Below, piece after piece: positions 22,334-33,025 of a DNA stretch of 64,000 nt (positions within the stretch are counted from its first letter, which is position 1; the number at the start of each line of letters is the position of its first letter). The DNA is from Ganoderma boninense (lineage: Eukaryota; Basidiomycota; Agaricomycetes; Polyporales; Polyporaceae): NCBI GenBank assembly GCA_002900995.3, contig CM035310.1, positions 2,158,138 to 2,222,137 on the forward strand. Reading direction: 5' to 3'. The position numbers and the translations under genes are program-made. Below the pieces are notes generated by a model, which worked only from the letters and a program-made list of their open reading frames with translations, made no database searches and was not told where the DNA came from.

Positions 22334-25300
22334 ATGCCTACTCAAAACGTCGCTCTCGCCTTGTTTCTCGCCGTCTCCTCATCGCCAGCCCTCGAGGACC
22401 CACTGTCTTCATCGCGGTCCACTATGAGCTCGCTGAGACATCACAGAATCATTATTGCATCGCTGTTCCTCCCGAACACGACAGTGCTCGGCGACTCGGC
22501 CCCCTCTTCCCCGGACGAGTCTGCTGTGCACTCTCTTGCACCTCCAACCCCTGCGCTATTGAACTCAGCAACACCCGCGAGGGCGTCTTTGCTTGCAAGG
22601 CCTGGTGGCCCGTTGAAGAGTATTGTGGAGGACCTCAGAGACAAGGTGTGTTTGACAACATTGCTGCAATCTTGTAAACGATGAGGGTCTGCTGCTGCCG
22701 GCCGAGTTCAAGTAAACTGGTCTGCAGCATGTGCCCGAGGAGATGTAGCGGTAGTCCTTATACCATGGAACCGTAGTCGCACGGATGTCTTCGTGCATAT
22801 ATGCGTCCAAATTCGTAAGAATGGTAGTTCTAACGCCCTTCCCCTAGAGTCGTTACGTGACCCCGTCCATCACTCCTCGCACCGAAGCTGCCAATCCTTT
22901 CTCAAGAGCAAACGGTCCAGAATCCCTACTTGATGCCCTTTCCAGCAAACTGGGTGCCTCCAAGGTTTCTAGCGGAAGCAGCTCCTCGACCCCTGCATCG
23001 AATGGCGGGCGGAACTACCAAACGACTCACCACGGCAGCAACGCTGCGCAACCCCGGGTGCAGCGCCGGTTGTCTCGCTCATCTCATCGCGCTGCATCCC
23101 GCTCCCTTTCGGCTTCCAGGCATGACCCGTCCCGCCATAGCAGCATCAAGTGGCATTTCGAGAACAACCCACACGTGAGTTTCAGTTCATCAGCTGTCAG
23201 GGGCTCAACGTACGAGGTGTTTTCGAGGATACTGTGGCTTATTTGTATGCGATATTTCCTAGTGCAATGGTGGCCTAAAGAATGCTATCGATTCTGTCGG
23301 TGACAGGCTCAGGCGCAAACTCTGGGTCGGCACACTGGGCACTAACACCGACGGGTTCCGCGAGAGCCTCCGCCGCAACATCGAATGGCGCATGCGGGAG
23401 GACCGCGACAGTGTACCCGTCTGGATACCCGACTCCGACTTTGCGAGCTGCTATGACGAGTTCTGCCATCAGGTCCTCTGGCCATGCCTCCATTACGCCG
23501 TGCCCGACGCGCCGAAGACGAAGATGTTCTACGAGAGCGCGGCGTTCAAGCAGTACGTCGCGGTCAACCAGCGCTTCGCGGATGCCATCGTGTCCGCATA
23601 CAAGGAGGGCGACATTATCTGGGTGAATGACTACCACCTCCTGCTGCTGCCGCAGATGCTCCGCGAGCGCCTCCCAAACGCCGCAATCGGGTTCTTCATG
23701 CACGTCGCCTTCCCGTCGTCCGAGATCTTCCGCTGCTTGAGCGTGCGGGAGCCTCTGCTTAAGGGCGTGCTCGGAGCGGACTTGATCGGATTCCAGACTG
23801 CCAACTATGCGCGCCACTTTAGGCAGACCGTCAGTCGCATCCTTACGGCCGAGGCGTTGCCGAAGGGCATCCAGCTCGACGACCGCTTCATCGACGTTGG
23901 TGTCTTCCCTATGGGCATTGATGTTAGTAGCATCACAGCGAAGAAGTAAGTGTTGTATGCTGCTCGCATTATCAGCAGAGACTAACGCTCTCAATAGACA
24001 GGATGCCGAAGTTGCGGAGTGGGTCAAGTCGCTGCGGCAGCGGTACGCGGGCATGAAACTCATCGTCGGCCGCGACAAGCTAGATGTCATTCAAGGCGTG
24101 CGACACAAAATTTCAGCATTCGAGTCGTTCCTGGACAAATACCCCGAGTACCAGGGCAAAGTCGTCCTCATCCAGGTCGCGCTGCAGACGACGGAGGAGA
24201 ACGAGGCTCAGGGCGGCGTCGCGGACGTCGTCTCGCACCTCAACTCGCGCTTCTCGACGCTCACGTACCAGCCGGTCGTGTTTTTGCATACGCAGGACCT
24301 CACGTTCAGCCAGTACCTCGCGCTGCTGACAGTCGCGGACGCATTCATGGTCACGAGTCTGCGGGAGGGTATGGCGCTGCGCGCGCACGAGTTCGTGGAG
24401 TGCCAGGAGCAGCGCCACAGGCCGTTGATCCTTAGCGAGTTCACGGGCTCGTACAGCTTCAGTGGTTTCAGGTCGTGCATCCCGATCAACCCTTGGGACA
24501 AACGGTCGACGGCGAAGGCTATCCATCAGGCGCTCACCATGGCCGACGATGAGGCTAGTTCGCGTTGGGAGGTATAGTAGTTCTTCTGTGTACTCATCAA
24601 CTGCTACTGATCCTGTTTCTTTTCTCATAGGACCTCACAACCATGTCGTCACTCAGAGCGCGCAGGCGTTCGTCACCTCCTTCCTCGTCCGCTGCCTGCG
24701 CGCGAACATCGAGCACATGCAGTCTGTCGACTCGATGGATATTGCTACAATGGACGTCGGGACGTGTCCTCCCGCGATACCGTCACTCGCGGAAACGCCT
24801 TCTGCTCGTCGACTTCGAGGGCACGATCTGGACGCGCGACATAAGCACAATCGCGCGCAACGCTGGCGCGACGGGCACACCCGAGTTCGAGCCACCCGGG
24901 GAGGCGATCCGGCTGCTCAACCGCCTAGCCGAGGACCCCAAGAACCAAGTGTGGCTTCTCAGCGGGCTAACGAAGAGTATGATGGACGTCGTGTCCGAAA
25001 AGGCGCCGAAGCTGGGTATCGTGTAAGTCATTCATTCGTTTTTGTGGGTTGGCGTCTTGTTCACAAAGGCCACAGGGCCGAGAACGGGTGCTTCATCAAG
25101 CCTCTGCCGGACCGCGACGGAAATGCCCCTTGGATCAACGTCGTTGCGAACTTCAACCTCACCTGGAAGGCTGCCTGTATGGAGATCTTGCAATACGTGC
25201 GTCTTTTTTCGTACCGCCCGAGCATACTTGTCTTGTGGCTGACGATTATCTCTCCTTTGAAGTTCACGGAGCGCACACCGGGCTCGTTCGTGGAGGAACG

Positions 25301-25769
25301 CGAGGCGTCCGTCGTCTGGCGGTTCTGGACTGAGAAGAACACGCAGGACCATGCTGCGGACTGGCACTGGGCGCACCGGCAGGCGGCCGAGGCACAGAAC
25401 CACATCTTCGACTCGATCGGCGAGCGGTACGGCCTGCGCATCATCCCCGGCTCGACGTCGTTCCTCGTCCTGCCGAACAACATCTCGCGCTCGACCGCCG
25501 TCGGCGCGATCCTGCACCCCGGGGGGCCTGCGCGGAACCAGATGACGGCGCGCGCGGCGTGGCTGTCGCCAGACGCGACGGAGGCGGACAGCACGACGGA
25601 GTTCGACTTCGTGCTGGCGGTGGGCAAGGACGAGAAGCTGATGCGGCGGCTGAACGAGCTGGACAACTCGGAGACGTGCTCGACGAGCGGGAAGGGCACG
25701 GACGCGAAGTGGAAGCTCGGCGCGGAGGAGGTCGTCCCTGCCCTTTGGCGGTTCGCGGAGGGCAAGTGA
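22334..25769 (+). CDS. TPS3: Trehalose-6-phosphate synthase complex regulatory subunit (TPS3/TSL1-like)
   Basis: Seven exons: 22334-22645, 22848-23174, 23263-23945, 23998-24571, 24631-25022, 25076-25196 and 25263-25769 (about 971 aa). An N-terminal Ser-rich region (to about residue 210) precedes a GT20 domain (WVNDYHLLLLP, GFFMHVAFPSSEIFR, GADLIGFQT, LREGMALRAHEF) and a HAD phosphatase-like domain (LLLVDFEGTIW, WLLSGL, AENGCFIK). Sugar-binding residues are degenerate (GRDKLDVIQGV where synthases have GVDRLDYIKG), and the HAD motif is DFEGT instead of DxDGT. This points to the structural TPS3/TSL1 subunit rather than active TPS1 or TPS2. The start could also be the Met at 22424. In 24631-24760 the conserved NHVVTQSAQAFVTSFLVRCL lies one frame off its flanks: an apparent -1 near 24635 compensated by +1 near 24757. 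Confidence 0.88.
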
Positions 25770-26362
25770 GGTACCTGCTGCTCGGATGCACTGGGAGGCA
25801 AACAATACGGGGCGACAGGCAGAAGTAACCAAACACGGATGTAAGAGAGCTAGGCAAGGGCGAGGACTTGTATTTGGGATCACTGTAGATTAGCTAGACC
25901 GTGTGGGCGAACCTGGTGTACTGGCCATGGCCATTCCCTGGGGAATTGTATATCGGTTAGATGGGTTTCTACGGCTCCCCTGGAGGATGCATGTTTACAC
26001 GGTAGAGGGCCGCTGCAACCCTTGTGGTCTTGCTCACTACGCGATTAAATAGATGGTTCGTATTCCTTCCCATCATATCGACGGACGAGCTGTATACGTA
26101 CGTAACTAAGTTATCGGGGCTTGTACATATGCGAGCGAGTTCGATCTGCATGGTTTGCGCTTCAAATGCAAGGACTCGCGGACGCTCTTGTGAGCAGCTG
26201 CTGCCCAACACTCCGACTTCTGTGGGACCGGTGTGCACCACGATCGAAAAATTTATAAGATGTCCACAAAAATTGCCTGCATTAATGAAGGACCGTATAA
26301 TTAAAAAAAGCATTACATCATAAACTCATCCCTGGCATGAACATCCATCGTAAACATCCACA
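25770..26362. other. Intergenic between convergent genes
   Basis: 3' flanks of the TPS3-like gene (+) and the secreted-protein gene (-). AT-richer than its surroundings, with A/T runs near 26297-26320. No gene seen. Confidence 0.45.
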
Positions 26363-26912
26363 TCAGACCTTGAACGCGCCAGCAGGGCCCTGTTCCCCAA
26401 TCTTCTTCGCAGCAGTCTCGAAGCAGCGGTACGTGCCAGACCCGCCGTCACCGACGCTACACGAGAGCAATGTTCGCATCAATACGCGTACAACAGGGCG
26501 GGAGAAGGGAAAGGGAGACGCACTTGACGTCGCAGAAGGGGAACTTGCGCTGGTCCTCTTTCTTGATCTGCTTCTTGAGGACCTTCGTGATCTCCCTCTG
26601 CGTCGCGGCAGAGACGGGGCCGGAGGGGTCGTGGAAGCTGATAGTGAGCTCGTGGTGGCTGGACTCGCCCTTGTCCTTGCCCTTGCCCTTATCCTTGCCC
26701 TTGCCCTTGTCCTTGCCGCCGAAGAGGCCGCGGGCTTGGAGCGAAGCGTCGTCGAGAAGGCCGCGAGCGGCGAGGTAGTTGACCGCGGCGACGTCAATGT
26801 CGTTCAGCTCGACCGACGGAGACGCGTCGCGGGCCTCGAAGGAGAAGGAGGTGGGTGCCGCGGCGGCGACAGATGCGGCGATGAGGGCAACGAGGACGGA
26901 GGCGAACTTCAT
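26363..26912 (-). CDS. Small secreted protein with Lys/Gly/Asp repeat
   Basis: Two exons, 26524-26912 and 26363-26456, give 160 aa. Residues 1-18 (MKFASVLVALIAASVAAA) are a clear signal peptide. A propeptide-like region (SFEARDASPSVELNDI) follows, then LAARGLLDDASLQARGLFGG and tandem KDKGKG units at about residues 70-85, encoded by repeats near 26668-26722. The C-terminal part (HHELTISFHDPSGPVSAATQREI, then KKEDQRKFPFCDVN and TYRCFETAAKKIGEQ) holds two cysteines that could pair. The intron (26457-26523) has GTGCGT/GTAG ends, and skipping it gives a sensible C-terminus. No family recognised. The mono- or dibasic sites around the repeat would allow Kex2-type processing (inference). Confidence 0.8.
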
Positions 26913-28312
26913 TGTGAGGAGTGCTTGTGGATTTGGATTTGGATCTATAATGTATGCTTTCAGTAAACAGGGCAAAAAAGAACCAGGGACCTGCAAGCGA
27001 CTGACAGAGAGTTGTATGAAGTAAAGGGAAGAAGAAGCGTAGAAGACGTGAAGTCGAAAAAAGAGAGGGACTTGAAGTGGAAGTGAGGAGTGGTCAACAC
27101 TGCTGGGGTTCTCAAGGGCACCTTGGCCTCCCTTTTATACTCCACAGGATGCCTAGGCTGTTGTTGTTCGGACGGCGGGGAAAGCTTGTGTGTGTACGAC
27201 GGACCGGGTGTTGCGGCGAATTCCAGCCGCGAGGTCGCCGTCACACCGTCAGCGATCAGCTCTGGGACACAGGTTGCTCCCTTACCGACATATGAAACCG
27301 AACGCACTGGACGCTGGTTAATGTATTCTTTTTGTCCGACTGGGACCGGAAGCGCCTCTGAAACGTGCGCGAGAGGTACACATCAACGACCTTGAGCCCG
27401 GCTCTGGCTCTAGGAGTGCACGAGGTGTTCAATGTCAGCACCCCGAGTCTCGCCTGACAAAACTGCTGAGCTTACCAATTACATGAGCTAACGAGGAACA
27501 AACTGTCAATGCGAGCCCGCGTCGCAGAACAGAATACTCAAGTGCTGCTGTACTCCGCAATTGAATCTCCGGAGACGATCGTAGTCGTCACCAATGGCTG
27601 CGTTAGAACTTAGGGCGAGCCCCGAATTTTGCGCGCTGCGGCTCGAGCCGCGCAATCGTTTGAAAAACGTGTCGCAAGGCCCGCCGGATGGCTCAGAAGT
27701 TTGTGCTCCTCTGACGGGGCCCCCGCTCTTCATTGATATGTAACGTTAGTCCATAACTTAGGCCCGCTGCCAGAGAAGAGAAGGGTCCTCAGAGCTACGG
27801 TCAAACTTAGGACGAGTTAGCCTCCAGGAGTGCGTGCTCGACCTTTCGGGGCAGGTCCAGTTGATCGGTCGACTGGCGAGGGCGAATAGTCACCTTTCAA
27901 CAACCCATTCCGGCTATTGGTCGAGGCTGTCGAGTTTAAGGGACACATGGCGGGTGTGCGAGGGTTGCCTATGCTGCGGCGTGATGAAAATAGCACTCCC
28001 TTGGGTGTCGACGATGAGGACTAGGGCTGAGGCAACACTTGAAGGCACTGCAGCCCGGTCTTGGGGGGATGATGGCGCATTCTCCGACCGGCAACGGATC
28101 GGAATCAGCCTACGGCAGCGAAATGTCAGCCATGATGTTGGTGTGGAAAGCACATGTCTGAGAGAAATATTCCGTCCTTCGAGGTCAAGGCTTACATAGG
28201 GAGGCCGGAAGGGAGACAGACTTGACTGTGCGGGCCATCAGGCTTCGGCCAAGGCGGCCGTATGAGCGCGTGTTAGTAGCATCTTAATATTGCAAAAGGG
28301 GAATAGTTCAAG
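26913..28312. other. Intergenic; no gene seen
   Basis: 5' flank of the secreted-protein gene (its probable TATA-like element TATAAAAGG lies on the minus strand at about 27133-27141), then about 1 kb with nothing I can support. Confidence 0.4.
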
Positions 28313-28385
28313 TCCCGTTTAGCTCAGTTGGTAGAGCGCGTCACTAGTAATGACGAGGTCAGTCGTTCGAGTCGGCTAATGGGAA
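28313..28385 (+). tRNA. tRNA-Thr (anticodon AGU)
   Basis: A full cloverleaf can be folded. Acceptor stem TCCCGTT (28313-28319) pairs with AATGGGA (28378-28384) with one G-U. D stem is GCTC/GAGC, anticodon stem CGTCA/TGACG around loop CTAGTAA, and the T arm is AGTCG-TTCGAGT-CGGCT. The anticodon AGT (28346-28348) reads threonine ACN codons after A-to-I editing. There is no intron. Discriminator A28385 is followed by TTTTT (28386-28390), a Pol III terminator. Boxes A and B (TAGCTCAGTTGG, GTTCGAGTC) are close to consensus. Confidence 0.93.
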
Positions 28386-28390
28386 TTTTT
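28386..28390 (+). terminator. Pol III terminator of tRNA-Thr
   Basis: A run of five T immediately follows the discriminator base. Confidence 0.8.
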
Positions 28391-30457
28391 GTCGCACAGA
28401 CCGTTCTCAGCTTCAGAAGAGTTTGGTCAAGCTTGGTCTTCCTCCACGGCGACTCCGTCATCCGCACTGACCTGGTTTCGTGTGGAGAGCAACAGGTGTA
28501 CATTAACCACGTCACCATGTCCATACTCGACATTCATGTATTCTTTGCTTAACGCATTTGCTGTAACATCCGGCGCATCGTAAGGCTGTGGGTGAGTGCT
28601 CGTTTCAACTTTGGACAGGCCTAGCCGGCTTGGGACTCGTGAACGCGTCTACTTACAGCACCTAGCCGGTATCTTTACCAAGGTCTCTCCAGTCCTTGGT
28701 CTGGGTCAGCGCCGTGGCAGTACACCAATGCTACTTGCTGATGCCCCCCTTTTCTCCCAATAGGCGAGTCGACATCCTTGAGAGTGCCGACACCCACTCC
28801 CCGATCCAGGCGACCCTCCTGACCACCATCAATGTGTTACCGGCCACATCCCATATCGCTCCCCTCATCCCTCATCGTCATCTTCCTCCCCCTGCCTTTC
28901 CTCTCATCCACCTGTGACAGACTGCACCGTCGCCGGGCTGGGCAACGAGACAACCTGGGATCTCGCTCGGAATGGACCACGGCGTGCACTCGACGGAGAA
29001 TGCAAGCTCCAGCGTCATGGTGCACGGCCCAACCGCGGACTCGTACGGACCAGCATTAGACGTGAAATCGCGCTGGCTTCTACAGTGCTTCTAGTTCTAC
29101 GCGATAGAGCGCTCCGAGCGCCGCATCCGCGTCTGATTCCGGCCGCGCCACAGCAAGCAAAACCCGAATGACTTGCATACGGTTCCAACGCCCACAGCAT
29201 CGCGATCAACTTGACGTTCCATGAATGCTTCCAGAGTTCTTGATTTCTTAGAGGGATATGTTAGTTGCCGCTGACCGGGGGAGGGGGTTGCGGCCCGCGG
29301 GTGGTGACTGGGCCGGCACCGCGAGCATCTACATCGGCGACGGCTACCTTTGGGACTGCGTTGGTACGTTCTTCCTCCTCTCTTCCAGGCAGTGTGCAGG
29401 GGCTGAAGCATAGGAAAATTTTTGGCAGCCTATGTCAATGACACCCTTGGCGGCCCGCGTTCGTGAACGCGTATGTCGACGTCCTCTGGGGCCGGGCTAG
29501 TAAGATAAAGCTTACTCGTGCACATAACTCCGGCTGACTCGCCCACAATATTAGACGAACTGCGGCGCTCTGACCAACGCACTCATGGATGCTCCGTCCG
29601 TTTTCAAGGCGCCGTTGTCTAGACCAACGGGTTTCGGATGCCATGGACGGCGTCCACAGAGCGACCTTGTAATTGCGCCGGCGGCCACATGGTAAGTGTC
29701 GCGATGGACGCTGGAGCAGAATTTACAATGCTGCACATATGTAGTCTTCCCTGGACACCTTCGATCCGTGTTGACGAAGTGCCACCGGTCTCAGTCGGCG
29801 GGTTGCAGTTTCGGCCTCACAGTTTTTTTTCAGCTTCTGGACCCTTGGAGGATTCATGTTCCCACGTAATGAAGGTGAGTCCCCAGTTTCTTGTCTGTTC
29901 GCCATGGCTCAAGCGGCTACATCCACAGCATGAAGCTCAAATCTATTCTTGTCTCCCTCGTCACTGTCACCCTCGCTGCTCGTTCGGAGACCGCCTCTCG
30001 CACGCCTGAATGGCAACGAGAGGCGCATGCCCTGCCAAGACGCACCCTCTCCCCTCCCGCCCCTCCTCTCGACGTATTCTATCGGCACCGATAACCGTCG
30101 AGGAGCGAACTGTCCACTAAGATATCTTTGTGAGCAATTTCCCCCGCGTGAATGTCAGTCAGTGTATCCCGTCGCTGCGAAGCGCTGAATGACTCACATG
30201 TCGTTCAGGAGATAGCCTCGGTCGCTCCGATACCAAAGCAGCGCGGCCCCAGTGTTTCAAGGAGAGGCTATGGCAGATGCATAGTCCTCAGATCGTCCGT
30301 TTTACTCGCATAGATGCCAGAGGTCCTCTACGGTTTGACGGACCTCACCACCGCCAGCTACAAGTACAAAACGCAGACACTTCTGTCGCACAGCTGCCTC
30401 TCGTCAACTTCAAGTTGTACGACGACCGGGCGCACACCCTCAGGACACCCTCACACC
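28391..30457. other. No intact gene; possible decayed exons
   Basis: Several short stretches look coding (for example SIYIGDGYLWDC at about 29318-29355, and TNCGALTNALMDAPS near 29555-29600) and are bounded by GT and AG in places, but they do not join into one frame. A signal-peptide-like MKLKSILVSLVTVTLAARSE starts at 29931 and stops after 53 codons. I treat these as remnants or chance, not as a called gene. Confidence 0.3.
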
Positions 30458-32023
30458 ATGGATAGTGTCGCGGAAACTAGGCTTCAGCACTATACACCCC
30501 CGGGGTGTATAAGGTCCTGGCTGATATACTGCTCACGACGTTTCTGTTCGGTAAGTTCGATTGTACGCTCATGCCCTGCATACAAAACGTTTGATGGCCG
30601 GTCTTCTCAGGATGCCTGACTGTGCTGTCGATCGTCTCCGCATGTCATCTGATGTACGTGTAAACTCGAGGAGAAGTCTATTTCATCGCCTCACCATCGC
30701 CTTCCGAGACCAGCCGGCGAGGGATCAAGCAGCCCTCCACCGCATTCCTGCTCAGCAGTGTATTGATCCTCTACGCGTCGACCGCGACCGAGATGGCTGT
30801 CAAGTGCACTTACGTTGTCGAGTATGGTCGACTGCTCAATGACGCTGTAGCGTCCTTGTCAACGGCTTCAACCGACGCGCCATTGCTCCGTTTCGTTCAG
30901 ACTTCCCGGACGACATCCTACGTCATCGGCGGCCTCTACGCGATTAACGTACGCCTAAAAATCGAACCACTTATAAGGTCTTAATAACCAACCGCTAGCA
31001 GATTACACTCGGCGATATCATCGTCTGGTGGCGGGTGTGGGTGCTGTGGCAAAAGAGGACCGTAATGGCGTTTGGGCTAACCTTGATAGTGGGCACATTC
31101 GGTACGTTTTCCAACACATTTTCAATCGGGCAAAAGAGGAATATTCAATCGTGTGATTCAGGTTTCGGGATCGTGTCCACCATCCACTTCCAGGTGGACG
31201 CAGGGGTGCAGCCGCTTATGGCTTATGGCGACGTATATGGAGGGGTTTCTGGCTTTCTAACGTTCATATCAAACGTCCTCGCCACATCCTTGATTGGAAG
31301 GAAAGCCTGGTGAGTCTCGAGTTGCAACTGAGCTTCGACCGTCCACACTCGACTAATTGTCCCATGTGACCATAGGGAGCACAGAAAACTCCTACTTCAG
31401 AGCCCTGGCGCTTCGAAGGGCCGATGGAACACCCCGACGATCAAGGTTCTCATACTGCTCGTCGAGTCTGGCACGATCTACTCTGTCATCTTTGTAAGTG
31501 TTTTCCGGTTCTTATCACACAAGTTGGAAGCTCACGAACACTCTGGATGGCATGCTACCGCGACCAGTCTGTCGCCGTCATCAACAATGTCATGATGCGC
31601 TCAGAGTCAAGCCTTGCACCTAGTGCCTTAGAATTCCTCAGCCTCTCCACGGTGTTCTTCACGGGGTGCCTTGTGCCGATCCTGGTGCGTTTCTTGTAGC
31701 GGTGCTAGTGCACACGTGAATTGACGAGCACTTGCGGCTATAAGGCCATTTACCCGACCCTGATTATCTTCATTGTCTCGCTCAACCGGTCCGAGATCGA
31801 CAGCACCCTCGCTAACTGTACCCCAAGCGACATTCCCACTAATTTGTTCCCTAGCATGCATTTCAGTGGCAGCCAGACTGAGATACATCTCCCTCCGAGT
31901 CCCAGGATCGACGGCCCTCTGCATAGCGACCGTACAATTCACGACGCGGAGCGGCAGTTGGGGGAGGACCGGTCTCGTGCTCAGGAGTCCTTCAAGCCCG
32001 ATGAGGTTGGTCGCCTTGTATGA
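30458..32023 (+). CDS. Seven-TM membrane protein, tandem copy A (one frame break)
   Basis: Eight exons: 30458-30550, 30611-30653, 30714-30948, 31002-31101, 31162-31309, 31376-31493, 31568-31684 and 31745-32023; about 377 aa once one base is allowed for. Hydrophobic segments number seven, with an Asn/Ser-free loop pattern unlike STE3. Conserved blocks shared with copies B and C are RRGIKQPSTAF, YASTATEMAVKCTYVVEYGR, ITLGDIIVWWRVWVLW, PGASKGRWNTPTIKV and AIYPTLIIFIVSLNRSEID. The tail of about 70 residues is hydrophilic. In exon 1 the frame slips by -1 at the CCCCCGGGG run near 30500-30508: exon length 93 instead of 94. Family is one of the uncharacterised multipass families common in Agaricomycetes; ligand and role unknown. 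Confidence 0.8.
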
Positions 32024-33025
32024 TTCGTTCTCAAGATCGTCTTCTTAAGACTGAGGGTCCCGGGTGGCGAGATTAAGGGTTGGGTGAGGGACTTAGGACA
32101 CGTTTCCGAATGCTTGGTGAGCCTCTTTTTAAGCCGCTGTAGGCCTCATTTCAAATTCCATGTAATTCATGGCTGGTGTGGATGAGCGTTGGACGCTCTC
32201 CAAAGATTCTTAGGACTGGCTACATTTCAAGGGAGAACTCAAGTTAAACTGTGAGTGGGTGGGTGGCCGTAACGCGGTATCGGCCCGAATGCCGAGGAAT
32301 GCTGCATATTTGGATTTGTTTGGTTTACGTGGCTGTGGAGAGGACTCGGAGTCGGATGTGCAACTCGTTCTTGCCTCATCTCTGGACTCAAAGACTTGCA
32401 AGCCTCCTCGATGTCGGCTATGTTTGTGCAACTGCCAAACGATGCGCGCGTGACTGCGTATCTATATCCTGCCTGCCCTCGAGTGAAGTACATACATAAA
32501 CGCTCCCTCCAATCTTCTGGTCCAGTGACCACCTCTTCTGCACCATAAACTCAATAGCAATAGCATCCACCTTCGGGACAACGTCTCTCTCCGGCGTATT
32601 CGGTATGGTCCGAGCCCACTCCAAGAATCAAGGAGCCAATAGGAAGCTTTTGTCACAAGCTTCGCCTACAGGCATGTCAATTTCCCTCCCCACGTTGCTT
32701 TCAGGCGCTGAATGACTCCCCAAGTACTCATATACTATACGACCAACGGTCGCTCCGCTGGCTTCTCGAGTCGGCGCAGTGATTCGCAGCGGTACCGGAA
32801 TAGTGCAGTGTCACCGTTTCGAGGAGGAAAGCATACGGACGTCTAACCTCCGAATCCCCACTTCACTTCCGCGTAGACCGGAGGTCCAGCTTCAAGTTAG
32901 TGCTAGTACCCGTGGCCGTCAGCCACCGGCACTATATTAAACGCAATCGACTCCGCCGCACGACCCCCCCCCCCCGTCAGCTCTTTCCGAAGGTACACCA
33001 AACCCCTGCGGGCACCCATCGCATC
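32024..33025. other. Intergenic between tandem copies A and B
   Basis: No supported gene. A run of 11 C lies at about 32965-32975, a short distance before the copy B ATG. Confidence 0.45.

Noticed and set aside
25032..25883. 283- and 246-codon minus-strand frames over the TPS3-like 3' exons
   Set aside because: Shadows of the GC-rich HAD domain; Arg-rich without motifs.
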